From Coriobacteriaceae bacterium (GTDB lineage Bacteria; Actinomycetota; Coriobacteriia; Coriobacteriales; Coriobacteriaceae), in NCBI GenBank assembly GCA_902362275.1, contig CABIWB010000002.1, forward strand, positions 163,151 through 168,523: a DNA stretch of 5,373 bases. Direction: 5' to 3'. Under the pieces are notes generated by a model. That model had not been told where the DNA came from. It worked only from the letters and a program-made list of their open reading frames with translations, and searched no databases. Shown piece after piece: positions 1-5,263 of the stretch. How positions within the stretch are numbered: the stretch's first letter is position 1; the number at the start of each line of letters is the position of its first letter. The translations under genes were made by a program, and so were the position numbers.

Positions 1-142
1 ACCGCAGGGACTTGAACCTGCGAAGGAGCGAGCGTAAAGAAAACGCGGAGCGTTTTTAGCGAGCTGGCGAGTCCGCCGGCAGGCGGGCGAAGCCGGTACG
101 GATCCGCGAAGCGGATACGCGGACGTCCTTTCGCCCGCACCA
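1..142. repeat. Structured intergenic repeat, copy 1 (probably cut by the window edge)
   Basis: GC-rich non-coding sequence built from successive hairpins. These are CGCAGG/CCTGCG around a T-arm-like TTGAAC at 4-23; AAAACGC-GGA-GCGTTTT at 40-56; CCGGC/GCCGG around 76-95; and ATCCGC-GAA-GCGGAT at 102-116. A longer-range pairing of GGTACGG (95-101) with CCGCACC (135-141) is possible with one A/C mismatch. It ends CGCCCGCACCA, like an encoded tRNA 3' end. The block 32-60 is identical to 5297-5325, and the CCGGCAGGCGGGCGAAGCCGGT block recurs in the copy at 5264-5373, so this is a repeat family. No reading frame in it is credible. The function is unknown; a REP/BIME-like structured repeat or a decayed tRNA-derived element are the likeliest readings. 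Confidence 0.75.
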
Positions 143-149
143 TTGATTG

Positions 150-178
150 AAAGAGCTCCCAGCAATGGGGGCTCTTTT
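150..178 (+). terminator. Rho-independent terminator with GCAA tetraloop
   Basis: A 12-bp stem (150-161 with 166-177, one G-U pair) closes a GCAA tetraloop and ends in a short T run. The same architecture, including the GCAA loop and the CTCCC/GGGGG stem, follows the tRNA-Arg gene at 5226-5255. In both places it sits just downstream of a GCACCATT sequence. It therefore looks like a tRNA-type terminator, although the RNA gene it would serve is not recognisable in this window. Confidence 0.85.
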
Positions 179-232
179 ACGGGCCGTTTTTGGCAGATTT
201 GACCTATCGATTTTGCGCGGTAGATGCCCCTG

Positions 233-449
233 TGGTCAAAAAGTGGCAAATATGAGTACTGTCACGAAAATAGAGACATTTCACGAAGCCATTTTTGCTC
301 ATTTTACGCAACAGATGTACGCTAATTTGGCTCAACCTTGAGACAAAATGAAGTAATTTCGATAGGCCTCGGGTTCAAAGAGGCGATTTTGACCCAAATA
401 CGCTGTTACTAAACTGGTAACAGTACTCATATTTGGCCTTTTTTGACCA
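233..449. repeat. 217-bp MITE-like element with 33-bp inverted repeats
   Basis: The left arm 233-265 and the right arm 417-449 are inverted copies with 29 of 33 positions matching. Both carry the shared core CAAATATGAGTACTGT and outer ends TGGTCAAAAA. The interior (266-416) is AT-richer than the flanking genes and contains no credible gene. A small hairpin abuts the right arm: CTGTTAC at 403-409 pairs with GTAACAG at 417-423. A weak further half-site, TTTGACC at 198-204, lies outside the left arm. The form (short, non-coding, long terminal inverted repeats) suggests a MITE, but no clear target-site duplication is visible. Two inverted sites for one DNA-binding protein is the main alternative. 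The rest of 179-527 holds nothing else I can name beyond the SPFH ribosome binding site. Confidence 0.65.
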
Positions 450-527
450 TGGGTCCTCTTGTTGGTGTCACGTGGCTGCTTCGTGCGGGTATCCTAATGC
501 CAACGTGTGCCTATCAGAGGAGAGACC

Positions 528-1466
528 ATGTTGTTTTCCGGTATCATCGCCGCCCTTACCAGCCTTTTGATTCCCATCATCATCCTGTTGCTGCTGCTCC
601 CCAACGCCTGCTACGTCGTTGAGCAGCAGCACGCTGTGATCATCGAGCGCTTGGGTAAGTTCAATCGTATCGTCAACGCGGGCTTCCACGTGAAGGTGCC
701 CGTGATCGACCGCAAGGCCGCCACGGTGAGTCTGCGCACCATGAAAAACGGTTTTGGCATCGACGTTAAGACCCAGGACAACGTGACCATCGGTCTTGAG
801 GTCTCCGCTCAGTACCACGTGAGCTACGACATGGACGCCGGCCCGGCAGATTCGGGCATCTACAAGAGCTACTACATGCTGCAGGAGCCCGTCGACCAGA
901 TGCGCGACTTCATCACCGACGCCCTGCGCTCCTCCATCCCCGTCTACACACTCGATGAGGTCTTTGCCAAGAAGGATGACATCGCCAAGGACGTCAACGC
1001 TACCGTTTCCGAGCAGATGGCCGCCTACGGCTTCACCCTCGTGTCGACGCTCATCACCAAAATCGCACTGCCGACCGAGGTTGAGAACTCCATGAACGAC
1101 ATCAACGCCGCCCAGCGCAAGCGCGCTGCCGCGCAGGAGCTCGCCGAGGCCGACCGCATCAAGCGCGTCACCGAGGCGACCGCCGAGGCCGAGGCGATGG
1201 AAAAGGCAGGCGAAGGCATCGCCAACCAGCGCAAGGCCATCGCGCTGGGCATCAAGGATTCGCTCGAGATTATCCAGGAGACGGGCGTCGGTAACGACGA
1301 GGCCAACCAGTTGTTTATGTTTACGCAGTGGTCCGAGATGATGACGGAGTTCGCACGTACGGGCAAAAACTCGACGGTCGTGTTGCCGAGCGACTTTTCG
1401 CAGTCGGCCTCGATGTTCGAGCAGATGCTGGCCGCCGGCAAAGTTCAAAACGATTCGAAGGAGTAG
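528..1466 (+). CDS. SPFH/stomatin-like (band 7) membrane protein, 312 aa
   Basis: Members of this family form oligomeric scaffolds in membrane microdomains; the specific client here is unknown. Residues about 4-25 are an uninterrupted hydrophobic anchor. The band 7 domain follows, opening with VVEQQHAVIIERLGKF at 30-45 and continuing AGFHVKVPVIDR at 51-62, the usual stomatin/HIR pattern. Residues about 193-245 are Ala/Glu/Arg-rich and heptad-like (AAQRKRAAAQELAEADR region), the expected coiled coil. A C-terminal tail rich in Met, Phe and Ser runs to residue 312. I start at ATG 528 because GAGGAG lies a few bases upstream; the in-frame GTG at 507 would add seven polar residues before the anchor and has no good ribosome binding site. 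There is no NfeD-type partner beside it. rlmH follows after six bases with its ribosome binding site inside this gene's last codons, so the two are probably co-transcribed. No convincing sigma-70 promoter was seen between the inverted-repeat element and the start. Confidence 0.92.
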   Translation: MLFSGIIAALTSLLIPIIILLLLLPNACYVVEQQHAVIIERLGKFNRIVNAGFHVKVPVIDRKAATVSLRTMKNGFGIDVKTQDNVTIGLEVSAQYHVSYDMDAGPADSGIYKSYYMLQEPVDQMRDFITDALRSSIPVYTLDEVFAKKDDIAKDVNATVSEQMAAYGFTLVSTLITKIALPTEVENSMNDINAAQRKRAAAQELAEADRIKRVTEATAEAEAMEKAGEGIANQRKAIALGIKDSLEIIQETGVGNDEANQLFMFTQWSEMMTEFARTGKNSTVVLPSDFSQSASMFEQMLAAGKVQNDSKE

Positions 1467-1472
1467 ACGCGC

Positions 1473-1943
1473 GTGAAATACACCGTTGTTTGCGTCGGTA
1501 AGCTCAAGGAGCGCTTTTGGAAGGACGCGTGCGCTGAGTACACCAAGCGCCTAGGTGCCTATGCCAAGGTGGATATCCGCGAGGTGGCCGATATCGATCC
1601 GGCCAAGGCGGGCGGCGTGGATGCTGCGCGCGACAAAGAAGGCGCGGCGATTCTTGCCGCTCTGCCGCCTCGAGCGCATGTGATTTTGCTGGCCATTGAG
1701 GGCAAGGAGCGTTCGAGTGAGGAGCTCTCGGCGAGGCTCGACGATCTTATGCTGCGAGGCAGCAGCGACATTGCCTTTGTAATCGGCGGTTCGGACGGCG
1801 TGAGTGATGAGGTGCGCGCCCGCGCCGACGAGATGCTCAGCTTTGGACGCATTACCTTGCCGCATAACTTGGCGCGCGTGGTGCTGCTGGAGCAAATCTA
1901 CCGCGCCTGCAAGATCAGCCGTGGCGAGCCGTATCACAAATAG
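1473..1943 (+). CDS. rlmH: 23S rRNA (pseudouridine1915-N3)-methyltransferase RlmH, 156 aa
   Basis: RlmH is a SPOUT-class, S-adenosylmethionine-dependent enzyme that methylates pseudouridine 1915 in helix 69 of 23S rRNA on assembled 70S ribosomes. Length is typical (about 155 aa). The N-terminus MKYTVVCVGKLKERFW is characteristic. Residues 102-109 (FVIGGSDG) form the glycine-rich part of the trefoil-knot cofactor site. The C-terminus has LPHNLARVVLLEQIYRA at 129-145 and ends RGEPYHK, the highly conserved family tail. The start is GTG at 1473, nine bases after AAGGAG (1458-1463), which itself overlaps the end of the upstream SPFH gene. That arrangement points to shared transcription and possibly translational coupling. 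No key residue appears to be missing. The 73-base gap before proC contains no clear terminator, so read-through into proC is possible. Confidence 0.97.
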   Translation: MKYTVVCVGKLKERFWKDACAEYTKRLGAYAKVDIREVADIDPAKAGGVDAARDKEGAAILAALPPRAHVILLAIEGKERSSEELSARLDDLMLRGSSDIAFVIGGSDGVSDEVRARADEMLSFGRITLPHNLARVVLLEQIYRACKISRGEPYHK

Positions 1944-2016
1944 GTCGGCAATACGAAACAATGGCGTGGGACAATACCTTTCGTTTTGAGGAATGTGTCT
2001 GAAAGGACTATGAGAT

Positions 2017-2787
2017 ATGAAGATTGGATTTGTCGGTTTTGGCAATATGGCGAGCGCTATGGCCGATGGCTGGATCGCTGCCGGTGTAGCTGCGAGCGAC
2101 ATGTGCGCCTGCGCGGGTCGCTACGACGCACTGGTTGAGCGCTGCGAGGCGCGCGGCATGGTCGCCTGCCACGATGCCGCCGAGGTTGTCGCCGCATCCG
2201 ATATCGTGGTCGCTGCGGTCAAACCGTACATGATCGAGAAGGTATTCGCCCCGCTCAAGGATGCTCTTGCCAAAAAGGTCGTTCTGTCGGTTGCCTGGAC
2301 CTGGGACAGTGCCAAGTGGGAGCAGGTCCTGCCGGGCGTCGCGCATATCTCGACGGTGCCCAACACACCGGTTTCGGTGGGCGAGGGCGTCATCGCTTGC
2401 GAGAAGGCTTCCACGCTTAGTGATGAGCAGAGCGCAGTGGTGCTTGATCTGCTTGGCAAGCTCGGTGCGGTGGTCGAACTCGATACGAGCCTGCTGTTTG
2501 TGGGCGGCACGGTGGGTGGTTGCGCTCCGGCATTTGTCGCCATGGCAATCGAGGCCCTGGGCGATGCAGCGGTCAAGCACGGTATCCCGCGTGCCGATGC
2601 CTATCGCATTGTGAGCCAGATGGTGCTAGGTACGGCAAAGCTGCAGCTTGCAACTGGTCAGCATCCTGCGGCGATGAAGGATGCCGTATGCTCGCCCGGT
2701 GGCGCCACCATCAAGGGCGTCATCGCGCTCGAGGATGCCGGCATGCGCAGTGCCCTGGTCAAGGCAATCGACGCAACTCTCCAGTAA
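2017..2787 (+). CDS. proC: Pyrroline-5-carboxylate reductase family protein (ProC), 256 aa
   Basis: ProC reduces 1-pyrroline-5-carboxylate to L-proline with NAD(P)H, the last step of proline synthesis, in the cytosol. The N-terminal Rossmann fold shows GFGNMASAM at 7-15 and AAVKPY at 66-71. PNTPVSVGEG at 115-124 is the conserved inter-domain segment. The C-terminal dimerisation domain has IEALGDAAVKHGIPR at 178-192 and CSPGGATIKGVIALE at 225-239, which fits the family signature region. Two normally well-conserved places differ. The usual S-I-A-A-G-type segment after the Rossmann strand reads SVAWTW (91-96), and the usual SGSGPAY reads GGCAPAF (167-173). Length is slightly short of the common 265-280 aa. 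The start ATG has AAAGGA nine bases upstream. It could be a diverged ProC paralogue rather than the main enzyme, so the family is certain and the precise substrate slightly less so. Confidence 0.92.
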   Translation: MKIGFVGFGNMASAMADGWIAAGVAASDMCACAGRYDALVERCEARGMVACHDAAEVVAASDIVVAAVKPYMIEKVFAPLKDALAKKVVLSVAWTWDSAKWEQVLPGVAHISTVPNTPVSVGEGVIACEKASTLSDEQSAVVLDLLGKLGAVVELDTSLLFVGGTVGGCAPAFVAMAIEALGDAAVKHGIPRADAYRIVSQMVLGTAKLQLATGQHPAAMKDAVCSPGGATIKGVIALEDAGMRSALVKAIDATLQ

Positions 2788-2820
2788 AACCGACCAAAAA
2801 AGACAGGTTTTTTTGACAGG
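2785..2820. repeat. Direct repeat A, copy 1 (proC stop region), with weak terminator potential
   Basis: The 15-mer TAAAACCGACCAAAA at 2785-2799 includes the proC stop codon and recurs exactly at 2905-2919. The sequence after it (AAGACAGGTTTTTTTGACAGGT) resembles the sequence after the second copy in layout: purine run, pyrimidine run, then GRCAGGT. AAAACC at 2786-2791 can pair with GGTTTT at 2806-2811 before a run of T, a weak candidate terminator for proC. Confidence 0.55.
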
Positions 2821-2850
2821 TATTTCCTGCGGTTTTGCCCTTTTAGCGAA

Positions 2851-2891
2851 AAGCGCCCCGCAACCGGATCGTTACCGGTTGCAGGGCGCTT
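2851..2891 (-). terminator. Strong GC-rich hairpin, probably terminating the minus-strand small gene and possibly bidirectional
   Basis: AAGCGCCC (2851-2858) pairs with GGGCGCTT (2884-2891), and GCAACCGG (2860-2867) pairs with CCGGTTGC (2875-2882), with one C/A mismatch between the two blocks and a 7-base loop. On the minus strand the hairpin is followed directly by TTTT, the expected terminator tail. On the plus strand the tail is only TGCGTTT. It lies between the converging proC and small membrane-protein genes, so it may also stop proC transcripts. Confidence 0.8.
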
Positions 2892-2904
2892 GCGTTTGCC
2901 CAGA

Positions 2905-2944
2905 TAAAACCGACCAAAATAAACCTGGCCCTTTTTGGCAGGTT
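2905..2944 (-). terminator. Direct repeat A, copy 2, forming a hairpin at the stop of the small membrane-protein gene
   Basis: AACCT-G-GCC (2922-2930) pairs with GGCAGGTT (2937-2944) around a T-rich loop, with one bulged G. Read on the minus strand, the hairpin begins at the stop codon of the 2943-3116 gene and is followed by TATTTT, giving a first modest terminator ahead of the stronger one at 2851-2891. The adjoining 2905-2919 repeats the 15-mer found at the proC stop. Confidence 0.55.
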
Positions 2945-3116
2945 AGTCCCAGAAGCTGTCTTCCTCATCCTCGGACTTGGGCCCGCGGTCGACGTACATC
3001 TTATGGGTGCGCTTCTCCATTACAAAGGCAAGAATCGCAAATAACAGGAAGCCGCCGGCGAAAAGGATGGCAAAACCGGTGCGGGTGCCAAACAAAAAGG
3101 AAAAAACTGCGTCCAT
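2943..3116 (-). CDS. Small single-pass membrane protein, 57 aa, function unknown
   Basis: I do not recognise a named family. The frame runs from ATG at 3116 to TAA at 2945-2943. It begins MDAVFSFLFGTRTG, continues with a hydrophobic helix at residues about 14-33 (GFAILFAGGFLLFAILAFVM), then a basic juxtamembrane stretch (EKRTHK, 34-39) and an acidic tail with SEDEEDSFWD at 48-57. The charges suggest that the C-terminus faces the cytosol. Support for a real gene is an AGAAGG ribosome binding site (3128-3123) six bases before the ATG, protein-like composition, hairpin terminators directly behind it and a plausible promoter in the divergent spacer. It is transcribed away from serS and convergently with proC. 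Being under 60 codons, it is easily missed by length-filtered gene calling. Confidence 0.85.
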   Translation of the reverse strand: MDAVFSFLFGTRTGFAILFAGGFLLFAILAFVMEKRTHKMYVDRGPKSEDEEDSFWD

Positions 3117-3140
3117 TGGGTGCCTTCTTGCGTAGTTGAG

Positions 3141-3170
3141 TTGGGTCGTAAACGCTCATAAGTATATACT
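3141..3170 (+). promoter_or_regulatory. Candidate serS promoter
   Basis: TTGGGT (3141-3146) and TATACT (3165-3170) are separated by 18 bases and lie about 57 bases before the serS ATG. The -10 hexamer sits inside the palindrome at 3160-3171. Found by eye only; the -35 matches the consensus in part. Confidence 0.5.
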
Positions 3171-3198
3171 TGCCCATACATGTACAAGGTTGCAACCT
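3160..3198. promoter_or_regulatory. Three stacked palindromes in the divergent serS / small-gene spacer
   Basis: AAGTATATACTT (3160-3171), TACATGTA (3177-3184) and AGGTTGCAACCT (3187-3198) are perfect palindromes within 39 bases. The first contains TATACT on both strands (3165-3170 plus, 3166-3161 minus), so overlapping divergent -10 elements are possible. A minus-strand -35 candidate is TTGTAC at 3187-3182 with a short 15-base spacer. The outer palindromes could be operators, but no regulator gene is nearby. Confidence 0.45.
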
Positions 3199-3227
3199 AA
3201 ATGGAATGTATATCACCGGAGGATCTA

Positions 3228-4511
3228 ATGCTTGATATCAAGTTTGTTCGCGAGAACCCCGATGCCATCGATGTCGCCATGGCTAACCGCCAGACGTCTT
3301 GGGATCGCGAGAAGTTCTTTGAGCTCGACGACGAGCGCCGTGCCGTCATCACCGAGGTCGAGGAGCTCCAGGCTACGCGCAATGCCGAGTCCAAGAAGAT
3401 CGGCGCCCTGATGAAGGAGGGCAAGAAGGACGAGGCCGAGGCCGCCAAGGAGGCCGTGCGCGCCGTCAACGAGAAGATTGACGGTCTGGCCGAGCGTCGT
3501 ACCGCCCTCGAGCAGGAGCAGTACGACTTTATGGCTCACCTGCCCAACATTCCGTGCGATGCCACCCCGTACGGTAAGGACGAGGACGAGAACATCGAGC
3601 GTCGCCGCTGGGGCACCCCGCGCGAGTTCGACTTCGACTTTAAGCCGCACTGGGACCTGGGCACCGATCTGGACATCCTCGACTTCGAGCGCGGCAACAA
3701 GCTCTCCGGCAGCCGCTTCACCGTTCTCGGTGGCGCCGGCGCCCGCCTGGAGCGCGCCCTTATCAACTTCTTCCTGGACACGCACACGAGCCGTGGCTTC
3801 AAGGAGTGGTGGCCGCCCATCGTCGTCAAGCGTCAGACCATGTTCGGTACGGGTCAGCTGCCCAAGTTCGAGGACGACGCCTATCACGTCTCGGGCGACA
3901 ACTTCCTGATCCCTACCGCCGAGGTCGTGCTCACCAACCTGCACGCCGGTGAGGTCCTCGACGCCGACACCCTGCCGCGCCGCTACACTGCCTTCACTCC
4001 CTGCTTCCGCGAGGAGGCCGGTTCCGCCGGTCGCGACACCCGCGGCATCATCCGTCAGCACGAGTTCGACAAGGTCGAGATGGTCAAGTTCGCTAAGCCG
4101 GAGGAGTCCGACGAGGAGCTCGAGAGCATGACCGCCGAGGCCGAGTACCTGCTGCAGCAGCTGGGTCTTCCGTATCGCGTGATTAGCCTGTGCACCGGCG
4201 ACCTGGGCTTCTCTGCCCGTCAGACCTACGACGTCGAGGTCTGGCTGCCGAGCTACAACGCCTACAAGGAGATCAGCTCCTGCTCCAACTGCGGTGACTT
4301 CCAGGCTCGCCGCGCCAACATCAAGTATCGCGACCCCGAGAACTTCAAGGGTTCGCGCTACCTGCACACGCTCAACGGTTCCGGCCTGCCGGCCGGCCGC
4401 ACCATGGCTGCCATTCTGGAGAACTACCAGAACGCCGACGGCACCATCACGATTCCCGAGGTCCTGCGTCCTTACATGGGTGGTCTCGAGAAGATCGAGC
4501 CGGTCGCGTAA
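3228..4511 (+). CDS. serS: Seryl-tRNA synthetase, 427 aa
   Basis: This class II aminoacyl-tRNA synthetase charges tRNA-Ser (and tRNA-Sec where present) with serine in the cytosol. The N-terminus [12 protein letters not shown] is typical. Residues about 28-105 form the charged antiparallel coiled-coil arm that contacts the tRNA-Ser long variable arm. Motif 1 lies around 165-200 (ending WWPPIVV). The serine-site TAE is at 230-232. Motif 2 includes [18 protein letters not shown] at 256-273, and [15 protein letters not shown] is at 348-362. Motif 3 is [20 protein letters not shown] at 382-401. Length is normal and no catalytic element is missing. I choose ATG 3228 because GGAGG (3218-3222) lies five bases upstream and the protein then begins exactly like the family; the in-frame ATG at 3201 would add nine residues and translate through the ribosome binding site. 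The leader is too short for a T-box. A UUCG-loop terminator follows at 4535. Confidence 0.98.
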   Translation: MLDIKFVRENPDAIDVAMANRQTSWDREKFFELDDERRAVITEVEELQATRNAESKKIGALMKEGKKDEAEAAKEAVRAVNEKIDGLAERRTALEQEQYDFMAHLPNIPCDATPYGKDEDENIERRRWGTPREFDFDFKPHWDLGTDLDILDFERGNKLSGSRFTVLGGAGARLERALINFFLDTHTSRGFKEWWPPIVVKRQTMFGTGQLPKFEDDAYHVSGDNFLIPTAEVVLTNLHAGEVLDADTLPRRYTAFTPCFREEAGSAGRDTRGIIRQHEFDKVEMVKFAKPEESDEELESMTAEAEYLLQQLGLPYRVISLCTGDLGFSARQTYDVEVWLPSYNAYKEISSCSNCGDFQARRANIKYRDPENFKGSRYLHTLNGSGLPAGRTMAAILENYQNADGTITIPEVLRPYMGGLEKIEPVA

Positions 4512-4534
4512 CTTGGCTGCATAGGGGATATGCA

Positions 4535-4563
4535 AGGGCGCTCCTTCGGGGGCGCCCTATTTC
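4535..4563 (+). terminator. serS terminator with UUCG tetraloop
   Basis: A 10-bp stem, AGGGCGCTCC (4535-4544) with GGGGCGCCCT (4549-4558), contains one G-U pair and closes a TTCG loop, followed by ATTTC. It starts 24 bases after the serS stop. The T tail is short, but the stem is very stable. Confidence 0.85.
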
Positions 4564-4621
4564 GTGCGTAGGTCCATACCATGCCGTGCGGACAGCTCAA
4601 TAGAAAACACACGAACAACTG

Positions 4622-4651
4622 TTCTGTATACAGCCATCTACCTGCTATGCT
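4622..4651 (+). promoter_or_regulatory. Candidate promoter with a CTGTATACAG palindrome before the 125-aa gene
   Basis: TATGCT (4646-4651) is a fair -10, 33 bases before the ATG, with TTCTGT (4622-4627) as a weak -35 at 18-base spacing. The perfect palindrome CTGTATACAG (4624-4633) overlaps the -35 and would be well placed as an operator. Confidence 0.4.
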
Positions 4652-4684
4652 TTTGCTAAATAAGAGCGAGAGAAAGGGAACGCG

Positions 4685-5062
4685 ATGGAGCTGTTTGATG
4701 ATCGGGTGGTTTTGTTTGAGAGCGACGAGGGCGGGGAGTACCTGCTTGTAACGTGTGAGCCGTCTGGCATGGGCGGCCTGGTGGTTCGGCAGACGAGTGA
4801 GGGTCCGTTGACACAATGGTGCTTTGAGGAGTCGCCGCATGTGGTCGAGACGTTTGTGGCGCACGAGGGGCTTGTGGCGCTGGAGCACTTCTATGGAGTT
4901 GGGACTTCCAACCAGGTCGCGCGCATGCTGAGCATCTCGTTTGCCGATTATGATTGTGCTCAGCGGGTGAGATCGCTCCTGAGGGAACTTGATGCTAAGT
5001 TTGACGTGATCGAAAAGCAAATCGATCGTACGGGGAACGGCGGTATATGCGGAGCAGCATGA
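4685..5062 (+). CDS. Hypothetical protein, 125 aa
   Basis: I do not recognise this family. ATG 4685 follows AAAGGG (4673-4678) by six bases, and a candidate promoter lies upstream, so expression as a single gene between the serS terminator and the tRNA-Arg promoter is likely. The protein is acidic and soluble-looking, with no signal peptide or membrane segment. The first half alternates short hydrophobic and charged stretches (VVLFES, EYLLVTCEPSG, GLVVRQTSEG) suggesting beta strands. Residues about 58-80 (VAHEGLVALEHFYG, then Asn-Gln-Val-Ala) and 86-112 (FADYDCAQRVRSLLRELDAKF) look helical. Cysteines at 24, 46, 90 and 121 do not form an obvious metal motif. Codon use is less GC-biased than in serS, consistent with low expression. 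A small regulatory or adaptor protein is conceivable, but nothing in the sequence proves it. Confidence 0.82.
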   Translation: MELFDDRVVLFESDEGGEYLLVTCEPSGMGGLVVRQTSEGPLTQWCFEESPHVVETFVAHEGLVALEHFYGVGTSNQVARMLSISFADYDCAQRVRSLLRELDAKFDVIEKQIDRTGNGGICGAA

Positions 5063-5098
5063 CAAAACTGCGTTCCACAAAAAAGTTTGAGATTGTGC

Positions 5099-5129
5099 TT
5101 GACTCCAATAAGCTAAAGTGGTTTTATAT
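5099..5129 (+). promoter_or_regulatory. Promoter of tRNA-Arg
   Basis: TTGACT (5099-5104) is a near-consensus -35. An AT-rich TTTTATAT at 5122-5129 gives a -10 such as TTTATA at 18-base spacing. Initiation would fall about 4-6 bases before the mature tRNA 5' end, as is common for single tRNA genes. The preceding gene ends at 5062 without an obvious terminator. Confidence 0.7.
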
Positions 5130-5139
5130 GTCTTGCGCT

Positions 5140-5216
5140 GCGGCGTTACCTCAGCTGGATAGAGGGTCTGACTACGAATCAGAACGTCATAGGTTCGAAT
5201 CCTATACGCCGCACCA
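5140..5216 (+). tRNA. tRNA-Arg(ACG), CCA encoded
   Basis: All arms fold. The acceptor stem is GCGGCGT (5140-5146) with ACGCCGC (5206-5212), the D stem is CCTC/GAGG, and the anticodon stem TCTGA/TCAGA carries loop CTACGAA with anticodon ACG at 5174-5176. The T stem is ATAGG/CCTAT with loop TTCGAAT, the discriminator is A5213 and CCA is encoded at 5214-5216. The length is 77 nt. An ACG anticodon is normally deaminated to ICG by TadA, letting this one tRNA read CGU, CGC and CGA codons. It has its own promoter at 5099 and terminator at 5226. Confidence 0.98.
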
Positions 5217-5225
5217 TTTGAGATT

Positions 5226-5255
5226 AAAGCTCCCGGCAACGGGGGCTTTTCTTTT
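5226..5255 (+). terminator. tRNA-Arg terminator with GCAA tetraloop
   Basis: The 10-bp stem AAAGCTCCCG (5226-5235) with CGGGGGCTTT (5240-5249), with one G-U pair, closes a GCAA loop and is followed by a T-rich tail to 5255. It begins nine bases after the tRNA CCA. It closely matches the hairpin at 150-178. Confidence 0.92.
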
Positions 5256-5263
5256 ACGTAAGC

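Noticed and set aside
147..341. Plus-strand 64-aa reading frame
   Set aside because: It starts inside the tetraloop terminator, crosses the left inverted repeat, has no ribosome binding site and has no protein-like pattern.
338..366. Promoter TTGAGA-17-GATAGG inside the inverted-repeat element
   Set aside because: The -10 matches consensus at only three positions; too weak to claim by eye.
468..1448. Minus-strand 326-codon frame opposite the SPFH gene
   Set aside because: An antisense shadow created by codon bias; the plus-strand SPFH protein is unmistakable.
1986..2014. proC promoter TTGAGG-17-TATGAG
   Set aside because: Transcription would begin inside the coding sequence, downstream of the ribosome binding site.
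3001..3216. Minus-strand 71-codon frame overlapping the small membrane-protein gene
   Set aside because: Different frame, no ribosome binding site, starts beyond the palindromes, and has Cys/His/Arg-rich composition typical of a shadow frame.
3117..3227. T-box or other riboswitch before serS
   Set aside because: The leader is under about 60 bases after the candidate promoter, with no room for a T-box and no antiterminator hairpin.
3225..4535. Minus-strand 436-codon frame opposite serS
   Set aside because: An antisense shadow of the strongly biased serS codons; low-complexity Leu/Val/Gly product.
5061..5090. Terminator after the 125-aa gene
   Set aside because: Only a weak, mismatched A/T stem can be drawn, with no proper T tail.
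5201..5220. Integrase attachment site at the tRNA-Arg 3' end, with the CGCACCATT at 134-144 as partner
   Set aside because: Shared sequence is only about a dozen bases, is mostly the generic CCA end, and no integrase or cargo lies between.
4472..5239. Minus-strand 255-codon frame
   Set aside because: It runs antisense through tRNA-Arg; the RIRTYDVLIRSQTLYPAE-type peptide is the familiar spurious translation of an antisense tRNA-Arg gene.
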